Shown: positions 12,401 through 27,032 of the stretch, in pieces | Layout: every line of letters starts with the position of its first letter | Position numbering within the stretch: the stretch's first letter is position 1 | Source of the DNA: Flectonema sp. DT1601 | Taxonomy: Eukaryota; Euglenozoa; Diplonemea; Diplonemida; Diplonemidae | Reading direction: 5' to 3' | Length of the DNA stretch: 64,000 nucleotides | Assembly: GCA_964019425.1 (NCBI GenBank) | Contig: OZ025807.1 | Coordinates: 1-64,000, forward strand | Translations under genes and position numbers: made by a program | The notes under the pieces: generated by a model | Seen by the model: the letters and a program-made list of their open reading frames with translations, nothing else | Told to the model about the DNA's origin: nothing | Databases searched by the model: none

Positions 12401-15400
12401 AATATATTAAATAATATAAATTAAATTTTTAACATAAAAATAGGAAACACGGTGATAAGTCCCCGTTCATTTTCTTCTGCTTGGCAAACAGAGGTACGCG
12501 GGCAATAAAAAAGCCCCAAAAGAAGAGAATTCTTCCTAAGAGGTTAGCTAAATATTCTAAGCAAGCTTAGATATTGAGACTGTACCAATAAAGTACAGAA
12601 ACTGTAGCTTTAGAATCGTTGGTTAACCTTAAAAAGTAGTTACCCTAGGTTTTCAGCAACGCTGCGGCATGCAAACCTAAGAAGCACACAAAGGCCCCTG
12701 CTTGCGGGTGCCTGCAAACACCCAAAAAAAATGCCAATATGGAACCCCACCAGGAAGAGTGAGGCTCAGCCTTAACATTAACGGTAACAAGGGAGCGGCG
12801 AAAATTACGTCTTTCGGGGCGAAAAGCCAAAAGAAGAATATATTAAATAATATAAATTAAATTTTTAACATAAAAATAGGAAACACGGTGATAAGTCCCC
12901 GTTCATTTTCTTCTGCTTGGCAAACAGAGGTACGCGGGCAATAAAAAAGCCCCAAAAGAAGAGAATTCTTCCTAAGAGGTTAGCTAAATATTCTAAGCAA
13001 GCTTAGATATTGAGACTGTACCAATAAAGTACAGAAACTGTAGCTTTAGAATCGTTGGTTAACCTTAAAAAGTAGTTACCCTAGGTTTTCAGCAACGCTG
13101 CGGCATGCAAACCTAAGAAGCACACAAAGGCCCCTGCTTGCGGGTGCCTGCAAACACCCAAAAAAAATGCCAATATGGAACCCCACCAGGAAGAGTGAGG
13201 CTCAGCCTTAACATTAACGGTAACAAGGGAGCGGCGAAAATTACGTCTTTCGGGGCGAAAAGCCAAAAGAAGAATATATTAAATAATATAAATTAAATTT
13301 TTAACATAAAAATAGGAAACACGGTGATAAGTCCCCGTTCATTTTCTTCTGCTTGGCAAACAGAGGTACGCGGGCAATAAAAAAGCCCCAAAAGAAGAGA
13401 ATTCTTCCTAAGAGGTTAGCTAAATATTCTAAGCAAGCTTAGATATTGAGACTGTACCAATAAAGTACAGAAACTGTAGCTTTAGAATCGTTGGTTAACC
13501 TTAAAAAGTAGTTACCCTAGGTTTTCAGCAACGCTGCGGCATGCAAACCTAAGAAGCACACAAAGGCCCCTGCTTGCGGGTGCCTGCAAACACCCAAAAA
13601 AAATGCCAATATGGAACCCCACCAGGAAGAGTGAGGCTCAGCCTTAACATTAACGGTAACAAGGGAGCGGCGAAAATTACGTCTTTCGGGGCGAAAAGCC
13701 AAAAGAAGAATATATTAAATAATATAAATTAAATTTTTAACATAAAAATAGGAAACACGGTGATAAGTCCCCGTTCATTTTCTTCTGCTTGGCAAACAGA
13801 GGTACGCGGGCAATAAAAAAGCCCCAAAAGAAGAGAATTCTTCCTAAGAGGTTAGCTAAATATTCTAAGCAAGCTTAGATATTGAGACTGTACCAATAAA
13901 GTACAGAAACTGTAGCTTTAGAATCGTTGGTTAACCTTAAAAAGTAGTTACCCTAGGTTTTCAGCAACGCTGCGGCATGCAAACCTAAGAAGCACACAAA
14001 GGCCCCTGCTTGCGGGTGCCTGCAAACACCCAAAAAAAATGCCAATATGGAACCCCACCAGGAAGAGTGAGGCTCAGCCTTAACATTAACGGTAACAAGG
14101 GAGCGGCGAAAATTACGTCTTTCGGGGCGAAAAGCCAAAAGAAGAATATATTAAATAATATAAATTAAATTTTTAACATAAAAATAGGAAACACGGTGAT
14201 AAGTCCCCGTTCATTTTCTTCTGCTTGGCAAACAGAGGTACGCGGGCAATAAAAAAGCCCCAAAAGAAGAGAATTCTTCCTAAGAGGTTAGCTAAATATT
14301 CTAAGCAAGCTTAGATATTGAGACTGTACCAATAAAGTACAGAAACTGTAGCTTTAGAATCGTTGGTTAACCTTAAAAAGTAGTTACCCTAGGTTTTCAG
14401 CAACGCTGCGGCATGCAAACCTAAGAAGCACACAAAGGCCCCTGCTTGCGGGTGCCTGCAAACACCCAAAAAAAATGCCAATATGGAACCCCACCAGGAA
14501 GAGTGAGGCTCAGCCTTAACATTAACGGTAACAAGGGAGCGGCGAAAATTACGTCTTTCGGGGCGAAAAGCCAAAAGAAGAATATATTAAATAATATAAA
14601 TTAAATTTTTAACATAAAAATAGGAAACACGGTGATAAGTCCCCGTTCATTTTCTTCTGCTTGGCAAACAGAGGTACGCGGGCAATAAAAAAGCCCCAAA
14701 AGAAGAGAATTCTTCCTAAGAGGTTAGCTAAATATTCTAAGCAAGCTTAGATATTGAGACTGTACCAATAAAGTACAGAAACTGTAGCTTTAGAATCGTT
14801 GGTTAACCTTAAAAAGTAGTTACCCTAGGTTTTCAGCAACGCTGCGGCATGCAAACCTAAGAAGCACACAAAGGCCCCTGCTTGCGGGTGCCTGCAAACA
14901 CCCAAAAAAAATGCCAATATGGAACCCCACCAGGAAGAGTGAGGCTCAGCCTTAACATTAACGGTAACAAGGGAGCGGCGAAAATTACGTCTTTCGGGGC
15001 GAAAAGCCAAAAGAAGAATATATTAAATAATATAAATTAAATTTTTAACATAAAAATAGGAAACACGGTGATAAGTCCCCGTTCATTTTCTTCTGCTTGG
15101 CAAACAGAGGTACGCGGGCAATAAAAAAGCCCCAAAAGAAGAGAATTCTTCCTAAGAGGTTAGCTAAATATTCTAAGCAAGCTTAGATATTGAGACTGTA
15201 CCAATAAAGTACAGAAACTGTAGCTTTAGAATCGTTGGTTAACCTTAAAAAGTAGTTACCCTAGGTTTTCAGCAACGCTGCGGCATGCAAACCTAAGAAG
15301 CACACAAAGGCCCCTGCTTGCGGGTGCCTGCAAACACCCAAAAAAAATGCCAATATGGAACCCCACCAGGAAGAGTGAGGCTCAGCCTTAACATTAACGG

Positions 15401-18400
15401 TAACAAGGGAGCGGCGAAAATTACGTCTTTCGGGGCGAAAAGCCAAAAGAAGAATATATTAAATAATATAAATTAAATTTTTAACATAAAAATAGGAAAC
15501 ACGGTGATAAGTCCCCGTTCATTTTCTTCTGCTTGGCAAACAGAGGTACGCGGGCAATAAAAAAGCCCCAAAAGAAGAGAATTCTTCCTAAGAGGTTAGC
15601 TAAATATTCTAAGCAAGCTTAGATATTGAGACTGTACCAATAAAGTACAGAAACTGTAGCTTTAGAATCGTTGGTTAACCTTAAAAAGTAGTTACCCTAG
15701 GTTTTCAGCAACGCTGCGGCATGCAAACCTAAGAAGCACACAAAGGCCCCTGCTTGCGGGTGCCTGCAAACACCCAAAAAAAATGCCAATATGGAACCCC
15801 ACCAGGAAGAGTGAGGCTCAGCCTTAACATTAACGGTAACAAGGGAGCGGCGAAAATTACGTCTTTCGGGGCGAAAAGCCAAAAGAAGAATATATTAAAT
15901 AATATAAATTAAATTTTTAACATAAAAATAGGAAACACGGTGATAAGTCCCCGTTCATTTTCTTCTGCTTGGCAAACAGAGGTACGCGGGCAATAAAAAA
16001 GCCCCAAAAGAAGAGAATTCTTCCTAAGAGGTTAGCTAAATATTCTAAGCAAGCTTAGATATTGAGACTGTACCAATAAAGTACAGAAACTGTAGCTTTA
16101 GAATCGTTGGTTAACCTTAAAAAGTAGTTACCCTAGGTTTTCAGCAACGCTGCGGCATGCAAACCTAAGAAGCACACAAAGGCCCCTGCTTGCGGGTGCC
16201 TGCAAACACCCAAAAAAAATGCCAATATGGAACCCCACCAGGAAGAGTGAGGCTCAGCCTTAACATTAACGGTAACAAGGGAGCGGCGAAAATTACGTCT
16301 TTCGGGGCGAAAAGCCAAAAGAAGAATATATTAAATAATATAAATTAAATTTTTAACATAAAAATAGGAAACACGGTGATAAGTCCCCGTTCATTTTCTT
16401 CTGCTTGGCAAACAGAGGTACGCGGGCAATAAAAAAGCCCCAAAAGAAGAGAATTCTTCCTAAGAGGTTAGCTAAATATTCTAAGCAAGCTTAGATATTG
16501 AGACTGTACCAATAAAGTACAGAAACTGTAGCTTTAGAATCGTTGGTTAACCTTAAAAAGTAGTTACCCTAGGTTTTCAGCAACGCTGCGGCATGCAAAC
16601 CTAAGAAGCACACAAAGGCCCCTGCTTGCGGGTGCCTGCAAACACCCAAAAAAAATGCCAATATGGAACCCCACCAGGAAGAGTGAGGCTCAGCCTTAAC
16701 ATTAACGGTAACAAGGGAGCGGCGAAAATTACGTCTTTCGGGGCGAAAAGCCAAAAGAAGAATATATTAAATAATATAAATTAAATTTTTAACATAAAAA
16801 TAGGAAACACGGTGATAAGTCCCCGTTCATTTTCTTCTGCTTGGCAAACAGAGGTACGCGGGCAATAAAAAAGCCCCAAAAGAAGAGAATTCTTCCTAAG
16901 AGGTTAGCTAAATATTCTAAGCAAGCTTAGATATTGAGACTGTACCAATAAAGTACAGAAACTGTAGCTTTAGAATCGTTGGTTAACCTTAAAAAGTAGT
17001 TACCCTAGGTTTTCAGCAACGCTGCGGCATGCAAACCTAAGAAGCACACAAAGGCCCCTGCTTGCGGGTGCCTGCAAACACCCAAAAAAAATGCCAATAT
17101 GGAACCCCACCAGGAAGAGTGAGGCTCAGCCTTAACATTAACGGTAACAAGGGAGCGGCGAAAATTACGTCTTTCGGGGCGAAAAGCCAAAAGAAGAATA
17201 TATTAAATAATATAAATTAAATTTTTAACATAAAAATAGGAAACACGGTGATAAGTCCCCGTTCATTTTCTTCTGCTTGGCAAACAGAGGTACGCGGGCA
17301 ATAAAAAAGCCCCAAAAGAAGAGAATTCTTCCTAAGAGGTTAGCTAAATATTCTAAGCAAGCTTAGATATTGAGACTGTACCAATAAAGTACAGAAACTG
17401 TAGCTTTAGAATCGTTGGTTAACCTTAAAAAGTAGTTACCCTAGGTTTTCAGCAACGCTGCGGCATGCAAACCTAAGAAGCACACAAAGGCCCCTGCTTG
17501 CGGGTGCCTGCAAACACCCAAAAAAAATGCCAATATGGAACCCCACCAGGAAGAGTGAGGCCCAGCCTTAACATTAACGGTAACAAGGGAGCGGCGAAAA
17601 TTACGTCTTTCGGGGCGAAAAGCCAAAAGAAGAATATATTAAATAATATAAATTAAATTTTTAACATAAAAATAGGAAACACGGTGATAAGTCCCCGTTC
17701 ATTTTCTTCTGCTTGGCAAACAGAGGTACGCGGGCAATAAAAAAGCCCCAAAAGAAGAGAATTCTTCCTAAGAGGTTAGCTAAATATTCTAAGCAAGCTT
17801 AGATATTGAGACTGTACCAATAAAGTACAGAAACTGTAGCTTTAGAATCGTTGGTTAACCTTAAAAAGTAGTTACCCTAGGTTTTCAGCAACGCTGCGGC
17901 ATGCAAACCTAAGAAGCACACAAAGGCCCCTGCTTGCGGGTGCCTGCAAACACCCAAAAAAAATGCCAATATGGAACCCCACCAGGAAGAGTGAGGCTCA
18001 GCCTTAACATTAACGGTAACAAGGGAGCGGCGAAAATTACGTCTTTCGGGGCGAAAAGCCAAAAGAAGAATATATTAAATAATATAAATTAAATTTTTAA
18101 CATAAAAATAGGAAACACGGTGATAAGTCCCCGTTCATTTTCTTCTGCTTGGCAAACAGAGGTACGCGGGCAATAAAAAAGCCCCAAAAGAAGAGAATTC
18201 TTCCTAAGAGGTTAGCTAAATATTCTAAGCAAGCTTAGATATTGAGACTGTACCAATAAAGTACAGAAACTGTAGCTTTAGAATCGTTGGTTAACCTTAA
18301 AAAGTAGTTACCCTAGGTTTTCAGCAACGCTGCGGCATGCAAACCTAAGAAGCACACAAAGGCCCCTGCTTGCGGGTGCCTGCAAACACCCAAAAAAAAT

Positions 18401-21400
18401 GCCAATATGGAACCCCACCAGGAAGAGTGAGGCTCAGCCTTAACATTAACGGTAACAAGGGAGCGGCGAAAATTACGTCTTTCGGGGCGAAAAGCCAAAA
18501 GAAGAATATATTAAATAATATAAATTAAATTTTTAACATAAAAATAGGAAACACGGTGATAAGTCCCCGTTCATTTTCTTCTGCTTGGCAAACAGAGGTA
18601 CGCGGGCAATAAAAAAGCCCCAAAAGAAGAGAATTCTTCCTAAGAGGTTAGCTAAATATTCTAAGCAAGCTTAGATATTGAGACTGTACCAATAAAGTAC
18701 AGAAACTGTAGCTTTAGAATCGTTGGTTAACCTTAAAAAGTAGTTACCCTAGGTTTTCAGCAACGCTGCGGCATGCAAACCTAAGAAGCACACAAAGGCC
18801 CCTGCTTGCGGGTGCCTGCAAACACCCAAAAGAAATGCCAATATGGAACCCCACCAGGAAGAGTGAGGCCCAGCCTTAACATTAACGGTAACAAGGGAGC
18901 GGCGAAAATTACGTCTTTCGGGGCGAAAAGCCAAAAGAAGAATATATTAAATAATATAAATTAAATTTTTAACATAAAAATAGGAAACACGGTGATAAGT
19001 CCCCGTTCATTTTCTTCTGCTTGGCAAACAGAGGTACGCGGGCAATAAAAAAGCCCCAAAAGAAGAGAATTCTTCCTAAGAGGTTAGCTAAATATTCTAA
19101 GCAAGCTTAGATATTGAGACTGTACCAATAAAGTACAGAAACTGTAGCTTTAGAATCGTTGGTTAACCTTAAAAAGTAGTTACCCTAGGTTTTCAGCAAC
19201 GCTGCGGCATGCAAACCTAAGAAGCACACAAAGGCCCCTGCTTGCGGGTGCCTGCAAACACCCAAAAGAAATGCCAATATGGAACCCCACCAGGAAGAGT
19301 GAGGCCCAGCCTTAACATTAACGGTAACAAGGGAGCGGCGAAAATTACGTCTTTCGGGGCGAAAAGCCAAAAGAAGAATATATTAAATAATATAAATTAA
19401 ATTTTTAACATAAAAATAGGAAACACGGTGATAAGTCCCCGTTCATTTTCTTCTGCTTGGCAAACAGAGGTACGCGGGCAATAAAAAAGCCCCAAAAGAA
19501 GAGAATTCTTCCTAAGAGGTTAGCTAAATATTCTAAGCAAGCTTAGATATTGAGACTGTACCAATAAAGTACAGAAACTGTAGCTTTAGAATCGTTGGTT
19601 AACCTTAAAAAGTAGTTACCCTAGGTTTTCAGCAACGCTGCGGCATGCAAACCTAAGAAGCACACAAAGGCCCCTGCTTGCGGGTGCCTGCAAACACCCA
19701 AAAAAAATGCCAATATGGAACCCCACCAGGAAGAGTGAGGCTCAGCCTTAACATTAACGGTAACAAGGGAGCGGCGAAAATTACGTCTTTCGGGGCGAAA
19801 AGCCAAAAGAAGAATATATTAAATAATATAAATTAAATTTTTAACATAAAAATAGGAAACACGGTGATAAGTCCCCGTTCATTTTCTTCTGCTTGGCAAA
19901 CAGAGGTACGCGGGCAATAAAAAAGCCCCAAAAGAAGAGAATTCTTCCTAAGAGGTTAGCTAAATATTCTAAGCAAGCTTAGATATTGAGACTGTACCAA
20001 TAAAGTACAGAAACTGTAGCTTTAGAATCGTTGGTTAACCTTAAAAAGTAGTTACCCTAGGTTTTCAGCAACGCTGCGGCATGCAAACCTAAGAAGCACA
20101 CAAAGGCCCCTGCTTGCGGGTGCCTGCAAACACCCAAAAAAAATGCCAATATGGAACCCCACCAGGAAGAGTGAGGCTCAGCCTTAACATTAACGGTAAC
20201 AAGGGAGCGGCGAAAATTACGTCTTTCGGGGCGAAAAGCCAAAAGAAGAATATATTAAATAATATAAATTAAATTTTTAACATAAAAATAGGAAACACGG
20301 TGATAAGTCCCCGTTCATTTTCTTCTGCTTGGCAAACAGAGGTACGCGGGCAATAAAAAAGCCCCAAAAGAAGAGAATTCTTCCTAAGAGGTTAGCTAAA
20401 TATTCTAAGCAAGCTTAGATATTGAGACTGTACCAATAAAGTACAGAAACTGTAGCTTTAGAATCGTTGGTTAACCTTAAAAAGTAGTTACCCTAGGTTT
20501 TCAGCAACGCTGCGGCATGCAAACCTAAGAAGCACACAAAGGCCCCTGCTTGCGGGTGCCTGCAAACACCCAAAAAAAATGCCAATATGGAACCCCACCA
20601 GGAAGAGTGAGGCTCAGCCTTAACATTAACGGTAACAAGGGAGCGGCGAAAATTACGTCTTTCGGGGCGAAAAGCCAAAAGAAGAATATATTAAATAATA
20701 TAAATTAAATTTTTAACATAAAAATAGGAAACACGGTGATAAGTCCCCGTTCATTTTCTTCTGCTTGGCAAACAGAGGTACGCGGGCAATAAAAAAGCCC
20801 CAAAAGAAGAGAATTCTTCCTAAGAGGTTAGCTAAATATTCTAAGCAAGCTTAGATATTGAGACTGTACCAATAAAGTACAGAAACTGTAGCTTTAGAAT
20901 CGTTGGTTAACCTTAAAAAGTAGTTACCCTAGGTTTTCAGCAACGCTGCGGCATGCAAACCTAAGAAGCACACAAAGGCCCCTGCTTGCGGGTGCCTGCA
21001 AACACCCAAAAAAAATGCCAATATGGAACCCCACCAGGAAGAGTGAGGCTCAGCCTTAACATTAACGGTAACAAGGGAGCGGCGAAAATTACGTCTTTCG
21101 GGGCGAAAAGCCAAAAGAAGAATATATTAAATAATATAAATTAAATTTTTAACATAAAAATAGGAAACACGGTGATAAGTCCCCGTTCATTTTCTTCTGC
21201 TTGGCAAACAGAGGTACGCGGGCAATAAAAAAGCCCCAAAAGAAGAGAATTCTTCCTAAGAGGTTAGCTAAATATTCTAAGCAAGCTTAGATATTGAGAC
21301 TGTACCAATAAAGTACAGAAACTGTAGCTTTAGAATCGTTGGTTAACCTTAAAAAGTAGTTACCCTAGGTTTTCAGCAACGCTGCGGCATGCAAACCTAA

Positions 21401-24400
21401 GAAGCACACAAAGGCCCCTGCTTGCGGGTGCCTGCAAACACCCAAAAAAAATGCCAATATGGAACCCCACCAGGAAGAGTGAGGCTCAGCCTTAACATTA
21501 ACGGTAACAAGGGAGCGGCGAAAATTACGTCTTTCGGGGCGAAAAGCCAAAAGAAGAATATATTAAATAATATAAATTAAATTTTTAACATAAAAATAGG
21601 AAACACGGTGATAAGTCCCCGTTCATTTTCTTCTGCTTGGCAAACAGAGGTACGCGGGCAATAAAAAAGCCCCAAAAGAAGAGAATTCTTCCTAAGAGGT
21701 TAGCTAAATATTCTAAGCAAGCTTAGATATTGAGACTGTACCAATAAAGTACAGAAACTGTAGCTTTAGAATCGTTGGTTAACCTTAAAAAGTAGTTACC
21801 CTAGGTTTTCAGCAACGCTGCGGCATGCAAACCTAAGAAGCACACAAAGGCCCCTGCTTGCGGGTGCCTGCAAACACCCAAAAAAAATGCCAATATGGAA
21901 CCCCACCAGGAAGAGTGAGGCTCAGCCTTAACATTAACGGTAACAAGGGAGCGGCGAAAATTACGTCTTTCGGGGCGAAAAGCCAAAAGAAGAATATATT
22001 AAATAATATAAATTAAATTTTTAACATAAAAATAGGAAACACGGTGATAAGTCCCCGTTCATTTTCTTCTGCTTGGCAAACAGAGGTACGCGGGCAATAA
22101 AAAAGCCCCAAAAGAAGAGAATTCTTCCTAAGAGGTTAGCTAAATATTCTAAGCAAGCTTAGATATTGAGACTGTACCAATAAAGTACAGAAACTGTAGC
22201 TTTAGAATCGTTGGTTAACCTTAAAAAGTAGTTACCCTAGGTTTTCAGCAACGCTGCGGCATGCAAACCTAAGAAGCACACAAAGGCCCCTGCTTGCGGG
22301 TGCCTGCAAACACCCAAAAAAAATGCCAATATGGAACCCCACCAGGAAGAGTGAGGCTCAGCCTTAACATTAACGGTAACAAGGGAGCGGCGAAAATTAC
22401 GTCTTTCGGGGCGAAAAGCCAAAAGAAGAATATATTAAATAATATAAATTAAATTTTTAACATAAAAATAGGAAACACGGTGATAAGTCCCCGTTCATTT
22501 TCTTCTGCTTGGCAAACAGAGGTACGCGGGCAATAAAAAAGCCCCAAAAGAAGAGAATTCTTCCTAAGAGGTTAGCTAAATATTCTAAGCAAGCTTAGAT
22601 ATTGAGACTGTACCAATAAAGTACAGAAACTGTAGCTTTAGAATCGTTGGTTAACCTTAAAAAGTAGTTACCCTAGGTTTTCAGCAACGCTGCGGCATGC
22701 AAACCTAAGAAGCACACAAAGGCCCCTGCTTGCGGGTGCCTGCAAACACCCAAAAAAAATGCCAATATGGAACCCCACCAGGAAGAGTGAGGCTCAGCCT
22801 TAACATTAACGGTAACAAGGGAGCGGCGAAAATTACGTCTTTCGGGGCGAAAAGCCAAAAGAAGAATATATTAAATAATATAAATTAAATTTTTAACATA
22901 AAAATAGGAAACACGGTGATAAGTCCCCGTTCATTTTCTTCTGCTTGGCAAACAGAGGTACGCGGGCAATAAAAAAGCCCCAAAAGAAGAGAATTCTTCC
23001 TAAGAGGTTAGCTAAATATTCTAAGCAAGCTTAGATATTGAGACTGTACCAATAAAGTACAGAAACTGTAGCTTTAGAATCGTTGGTTAACCTTAAAAAG
23101 TAGTTACCCTAGGTTTTCAGCAACGCTGCGGCATGCAAACCTAAGAAGCACACAAAGGCCCCTGCTTGCGGGTGCCTGCAAACACCCAAAAAAAATGCCA
23201 ATATGGAACCCCACCAGGAAGAGTGAGGCTCAGCCTTAACATTAACGGTAACAAGGGAGCGGCGAAAATTACGTCTTTCGGGGCGAAAAGCCAAAAGAAG
23301 AATATATTAAATAATATAAATTAAATTTTTAACATAAAAATAGGAAACACGGTGATAAGTCCCCGTTCATTTTCTTCTGCTTGGCAAACAGAGGTACGCG
23401 GGCAATAAAAAAGCCCCAAAAGAAGAGAATTCTTCCTAAGAGGTTAGCTAAATATTCTAAGCAAGCTTAGATATTGAGACTGTACCAATAAAGTACAGAA
23501 ACTGTAGCTTTAGAATCGTTGGTTAACCTTAAAAAGTAGTTACCCTAGGTTTTCAGCAACGCTGCGGCATGCAAACCTAAGAAGCACACAAAGGCCCCTG
23601 CTTGCGGGTGCCTGCAAACACCCAAAAAAAATGCCAATATGGAACCCCACCAGGAAGAGTGAGGCTCAGCCTTAACATTAACGGTAACAAGGGAGCGGCG
23701 AAAATTACGTCTTTCGGGGCGAAAAGCCAAAAGAAGAATATATTAAATAATATAAATTAAATTTTTAACATAAAAATAGGAAACACGGTGATAAGTCCCC
23801 GTTCATTTTCTTCTGCTTGGCAAACAGAGGTACGCGGGCAATAAAAAAGCCCCAAAAGAAGAGAATTCTTCCTAAGAGGTTAGCTAAATATTCTAAGCAA
23901 GCTTAGATATTGAGACTGTACCAATAAAGTACAGAAACTGTAGCTTTAGAATCGTTGGTTAACCTTAAAAAGTAGTTACCCTAGGTTTTCAGCAACGCTG
24001 CGGCATGCAAACCTAAGAAGCACACAAAGGCCCCTGCTTGCGGGTGCCTGCAAACACCCAAAAAAAATGCCAATATGGAACCCCACCAGGAAGAGTGAGG
24101 CTCAGCCTTAACATTAACGGTAACAAGGGAGCGGCGAAAATTACGTCTTTCGGGGCGAAAAGCCAAAAGAAGAATATATTAAATAATATAAATTAAATTT
24201 TTAACATAAAAATAGGAAACACGGTGATAAGTCCCCGTTCATTTTCTTCTGCTTGGCAAACAGAGGTACGCGGGCAATAAAAAAGCCCCAAAAGAAGAGA
24301 ATTCTTCCTAAGAGGTTAGCTAAATATTCTAAGCAAGCTTAGATATTGAGACTGTACCAATAAAGTACAGAAACTGTAGCTTTAGAATCGTTGGTTAACC

Positions 24401-26900
24401 TTAAAAAGTAGTTACCCTAGGTTTTCAGCAACGCTGCGGCATGCAAACCTAAGAAGCACACAAAGGCCCCTGCTTGCGGGTGCCTGCAAACACCCAAAAA
24501 AAATGCCAATATGGAACCCCACCAGGAAGAGTGAGGCTCAGCCTTAACATTAACGGTAACAAGGGAGCGGCGAAAATTACGTCTTTCGGGGCGAAAAGCC
24601 AAAAGAAGAATATATTAAATAATATAAATTAAATTTTTAACATAAAAATAGGAAACACGGTGATAAGTCCCCGTTCATTTTCTTCTGCTTGGCAAACAGA
24701 GGTACGCGGGCAATAAAAAAGCCCCAAAAGAAGAGAATTCTTCCTAAGAGGTTAGCTAAATATTCTAAGCAAGCTTAGATATTGAGACTGTACCAATAAA
24801 GTACAGAAACTGTAGCTTTAGAATCGTTGGTTAACCTTAAAAAGTAGTTACCCTAGGTTTTCAGCAACGCTGCGGCATGCAAACCTAAGAAGCACACAAA
24901 GGCCCCTGCTTGCGGGTGCCTGCAAACACCCAAAAAAAATGCCAATATGGAACCCCACCAGGAAGAGTGAGGCTCAGCCTTAACATTAACGGTAACAAGG
25001 GAGCGGCGAAAATTACGTCTTTCGGGGCGAAAAGCCAAAAGAAGAATATATTAAATAATATAAATTAAATTTTTAACATAAAAATAGGAAACACGGTGAT
25101 AAGTCCCCGTTCATTTTCTTCTGCTTGGCAAACAGAGGTACGCGGGCAATAAAAAAGCCCCAAAAGAAGAGAATTCTTCCTAAGAGGTTAGCTAAATATT
25201 CTAAGCAAGCTTAGATATTGAGACTGTACCAATAAAGTACAGAAACTGTAGCTTTAGAATCGTTGGTTAACCTTAAAAAGTAGTTACCCTAGGTTTTCAG
25301 CAACGCTGCGGCATGCAAACCTAAGAAGCACACAAAGGCCCCTGCTTGCGGGTGCCTGCAAACACCCAAAAAAAATGCCAATATGGAACCCCACCAGGAA
25401 GAGTGAGGCTCAGCCTTAACATTAACGGTAACAAGGGAGCGGCGAAAATTACGTCTTTCGGGGCGAAAAGCCAAAAGAAGAATATATTAAATAATATAAA
25501 TTAAATTTTTAACATAAAAATAGGAAACACGGTGATAAGTCCCCGTTCATTTTCTTCTGCTTGGCAAACAGAGGTACGCGGGCAATAAAAAAGCCCCAAA
25601 AGAAGAGAATTCTTCCTAAGAGGTTAGCTAAATATTCTAAGCAAGCTTAGATATTGAGACTGTACCAATAAAGTACAGAAACTGTAGCTTTAGAATCGTT
25701 GGTTAACCTTAAAAAGTAGTTACCCTAGGTTTTCAGCAACGCTGCGGCATGCAAACCTAAGAAGCACACAAAGGCCCCTGCTTGCGGGTGCCTGCAAACA
25801 CCCAAAAAAAATGCCAATATGGAACCCCACCAGGAAGAGTGAGGCTCAGCCTTAACATTAACGGTAACAAGGGAGCGGCGAAAATTACGTCTTTCGGGGC
25901 GAAAAGCCAAAAGAAGAATATATTAAATAATATAAATTAAATTTTTAACATAAAAATAGGAAACACGGTGATAAGTCCCCGTTCATTTTCTTCTGCTTGG
26001 CAAACAGAGGTACGCGGGCAATAAAAAAGCCCCAAAAGAAGAGAATTCTTCCTAAGAGGTTAGCTAAATATTCTAAGCAAGCTTAGATATTGAGACTGTA
26101 CCAATAAAGTACAGAAACTGTAGCTTTAGAATCGTTGGTTAACCTTAAAAAGTAGTTACCCTAGGTTTTCAGCAACGCTGCGGCATGCAAACCTAAGAAG
26201 CACACAAAGGCCCCTGCTTGCGGGTGCCTGCAAACACCCAAAAAAAATGCCAATATGGAACCCCACCAGGAAGAGTGAGGCTCAGCCTTAACATTAACGG
26301 TAACAAGGGAGCGGCGAAAATTACGTCTTTCGGGGCGAAAAGCCAAAAGAAGAATATATTAAATAATATAAATTAAATTTTTAACATAAAAATAGGAAAC
26401 ACGGTGATAAGTCCCCGTTCATTTTCTTCTGCTTGGCAAACAGAGGTACGCGGGCAATAAAAAAGCCCCAAAAGAAGAGAATTCTTCCTAAGAGGTTAGC
26501 TAAATATTCTAAGCAAGCTTAGATATTGAGACTGTACCAATAAAGTACAGAAACTGTAGCTTTAGAATCGTTGGTTAACCTTAAAAAGTAGTTACCCTAG
26601 GTTTTCAGCAACGCTGCGGCATGCAAACCTAAGAAGCACACAAAGGCCCCTGCTTGCGGGTGCCTGCAAACACCCAAAAAAAATGCCAATATGGAACCCC
26701 ACCAGGAAGAGTGAGGCTCAGCCTTAACATTAACGGTAACAAGGGAGCGGCGAAAATTACGTCTTTCGGGGCGAAAAGCCAAAAGAAGAATATATTAAAT
26801 AATATAAATTAAATTTTTAACATAAAAATAGGAAACACGGTGATAAGTCCCCGTTCATTTTCTTCTGCTTGGCAAACAGAGGTACGCGGGCAATAAAAAA

Positions 26901-27012
26901 GCCCCAAAAGAAGAGAATTCTTCCTAAGAGGTTAGCTAAATATTCTAAGCAAGCTTAGATATTGAGACTGTACCAATAAAGTACAGAAACTGTAGCTTTA
27001 GAATCGTTGGTT
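26901..27012 (-). ncRNA. SL RNA: Spliced leader (SL) RNA gene, last (62nd) copy of the array
   Basis: This is the SL RNA gene nearest the array edge, with its exon at 26974-27012 and donor GT at 26972-26973. It is transcribed leftwards. Its whole upstream flank is supplied by the partial terminal unit (27033-27313), so about 300 bp of the normal 5' flank is present and the gene is probably as active as internal copies. Confidence 0.94.
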
Positions 27013-27032
27013 AACCTTAAAAAGTAGTTACC

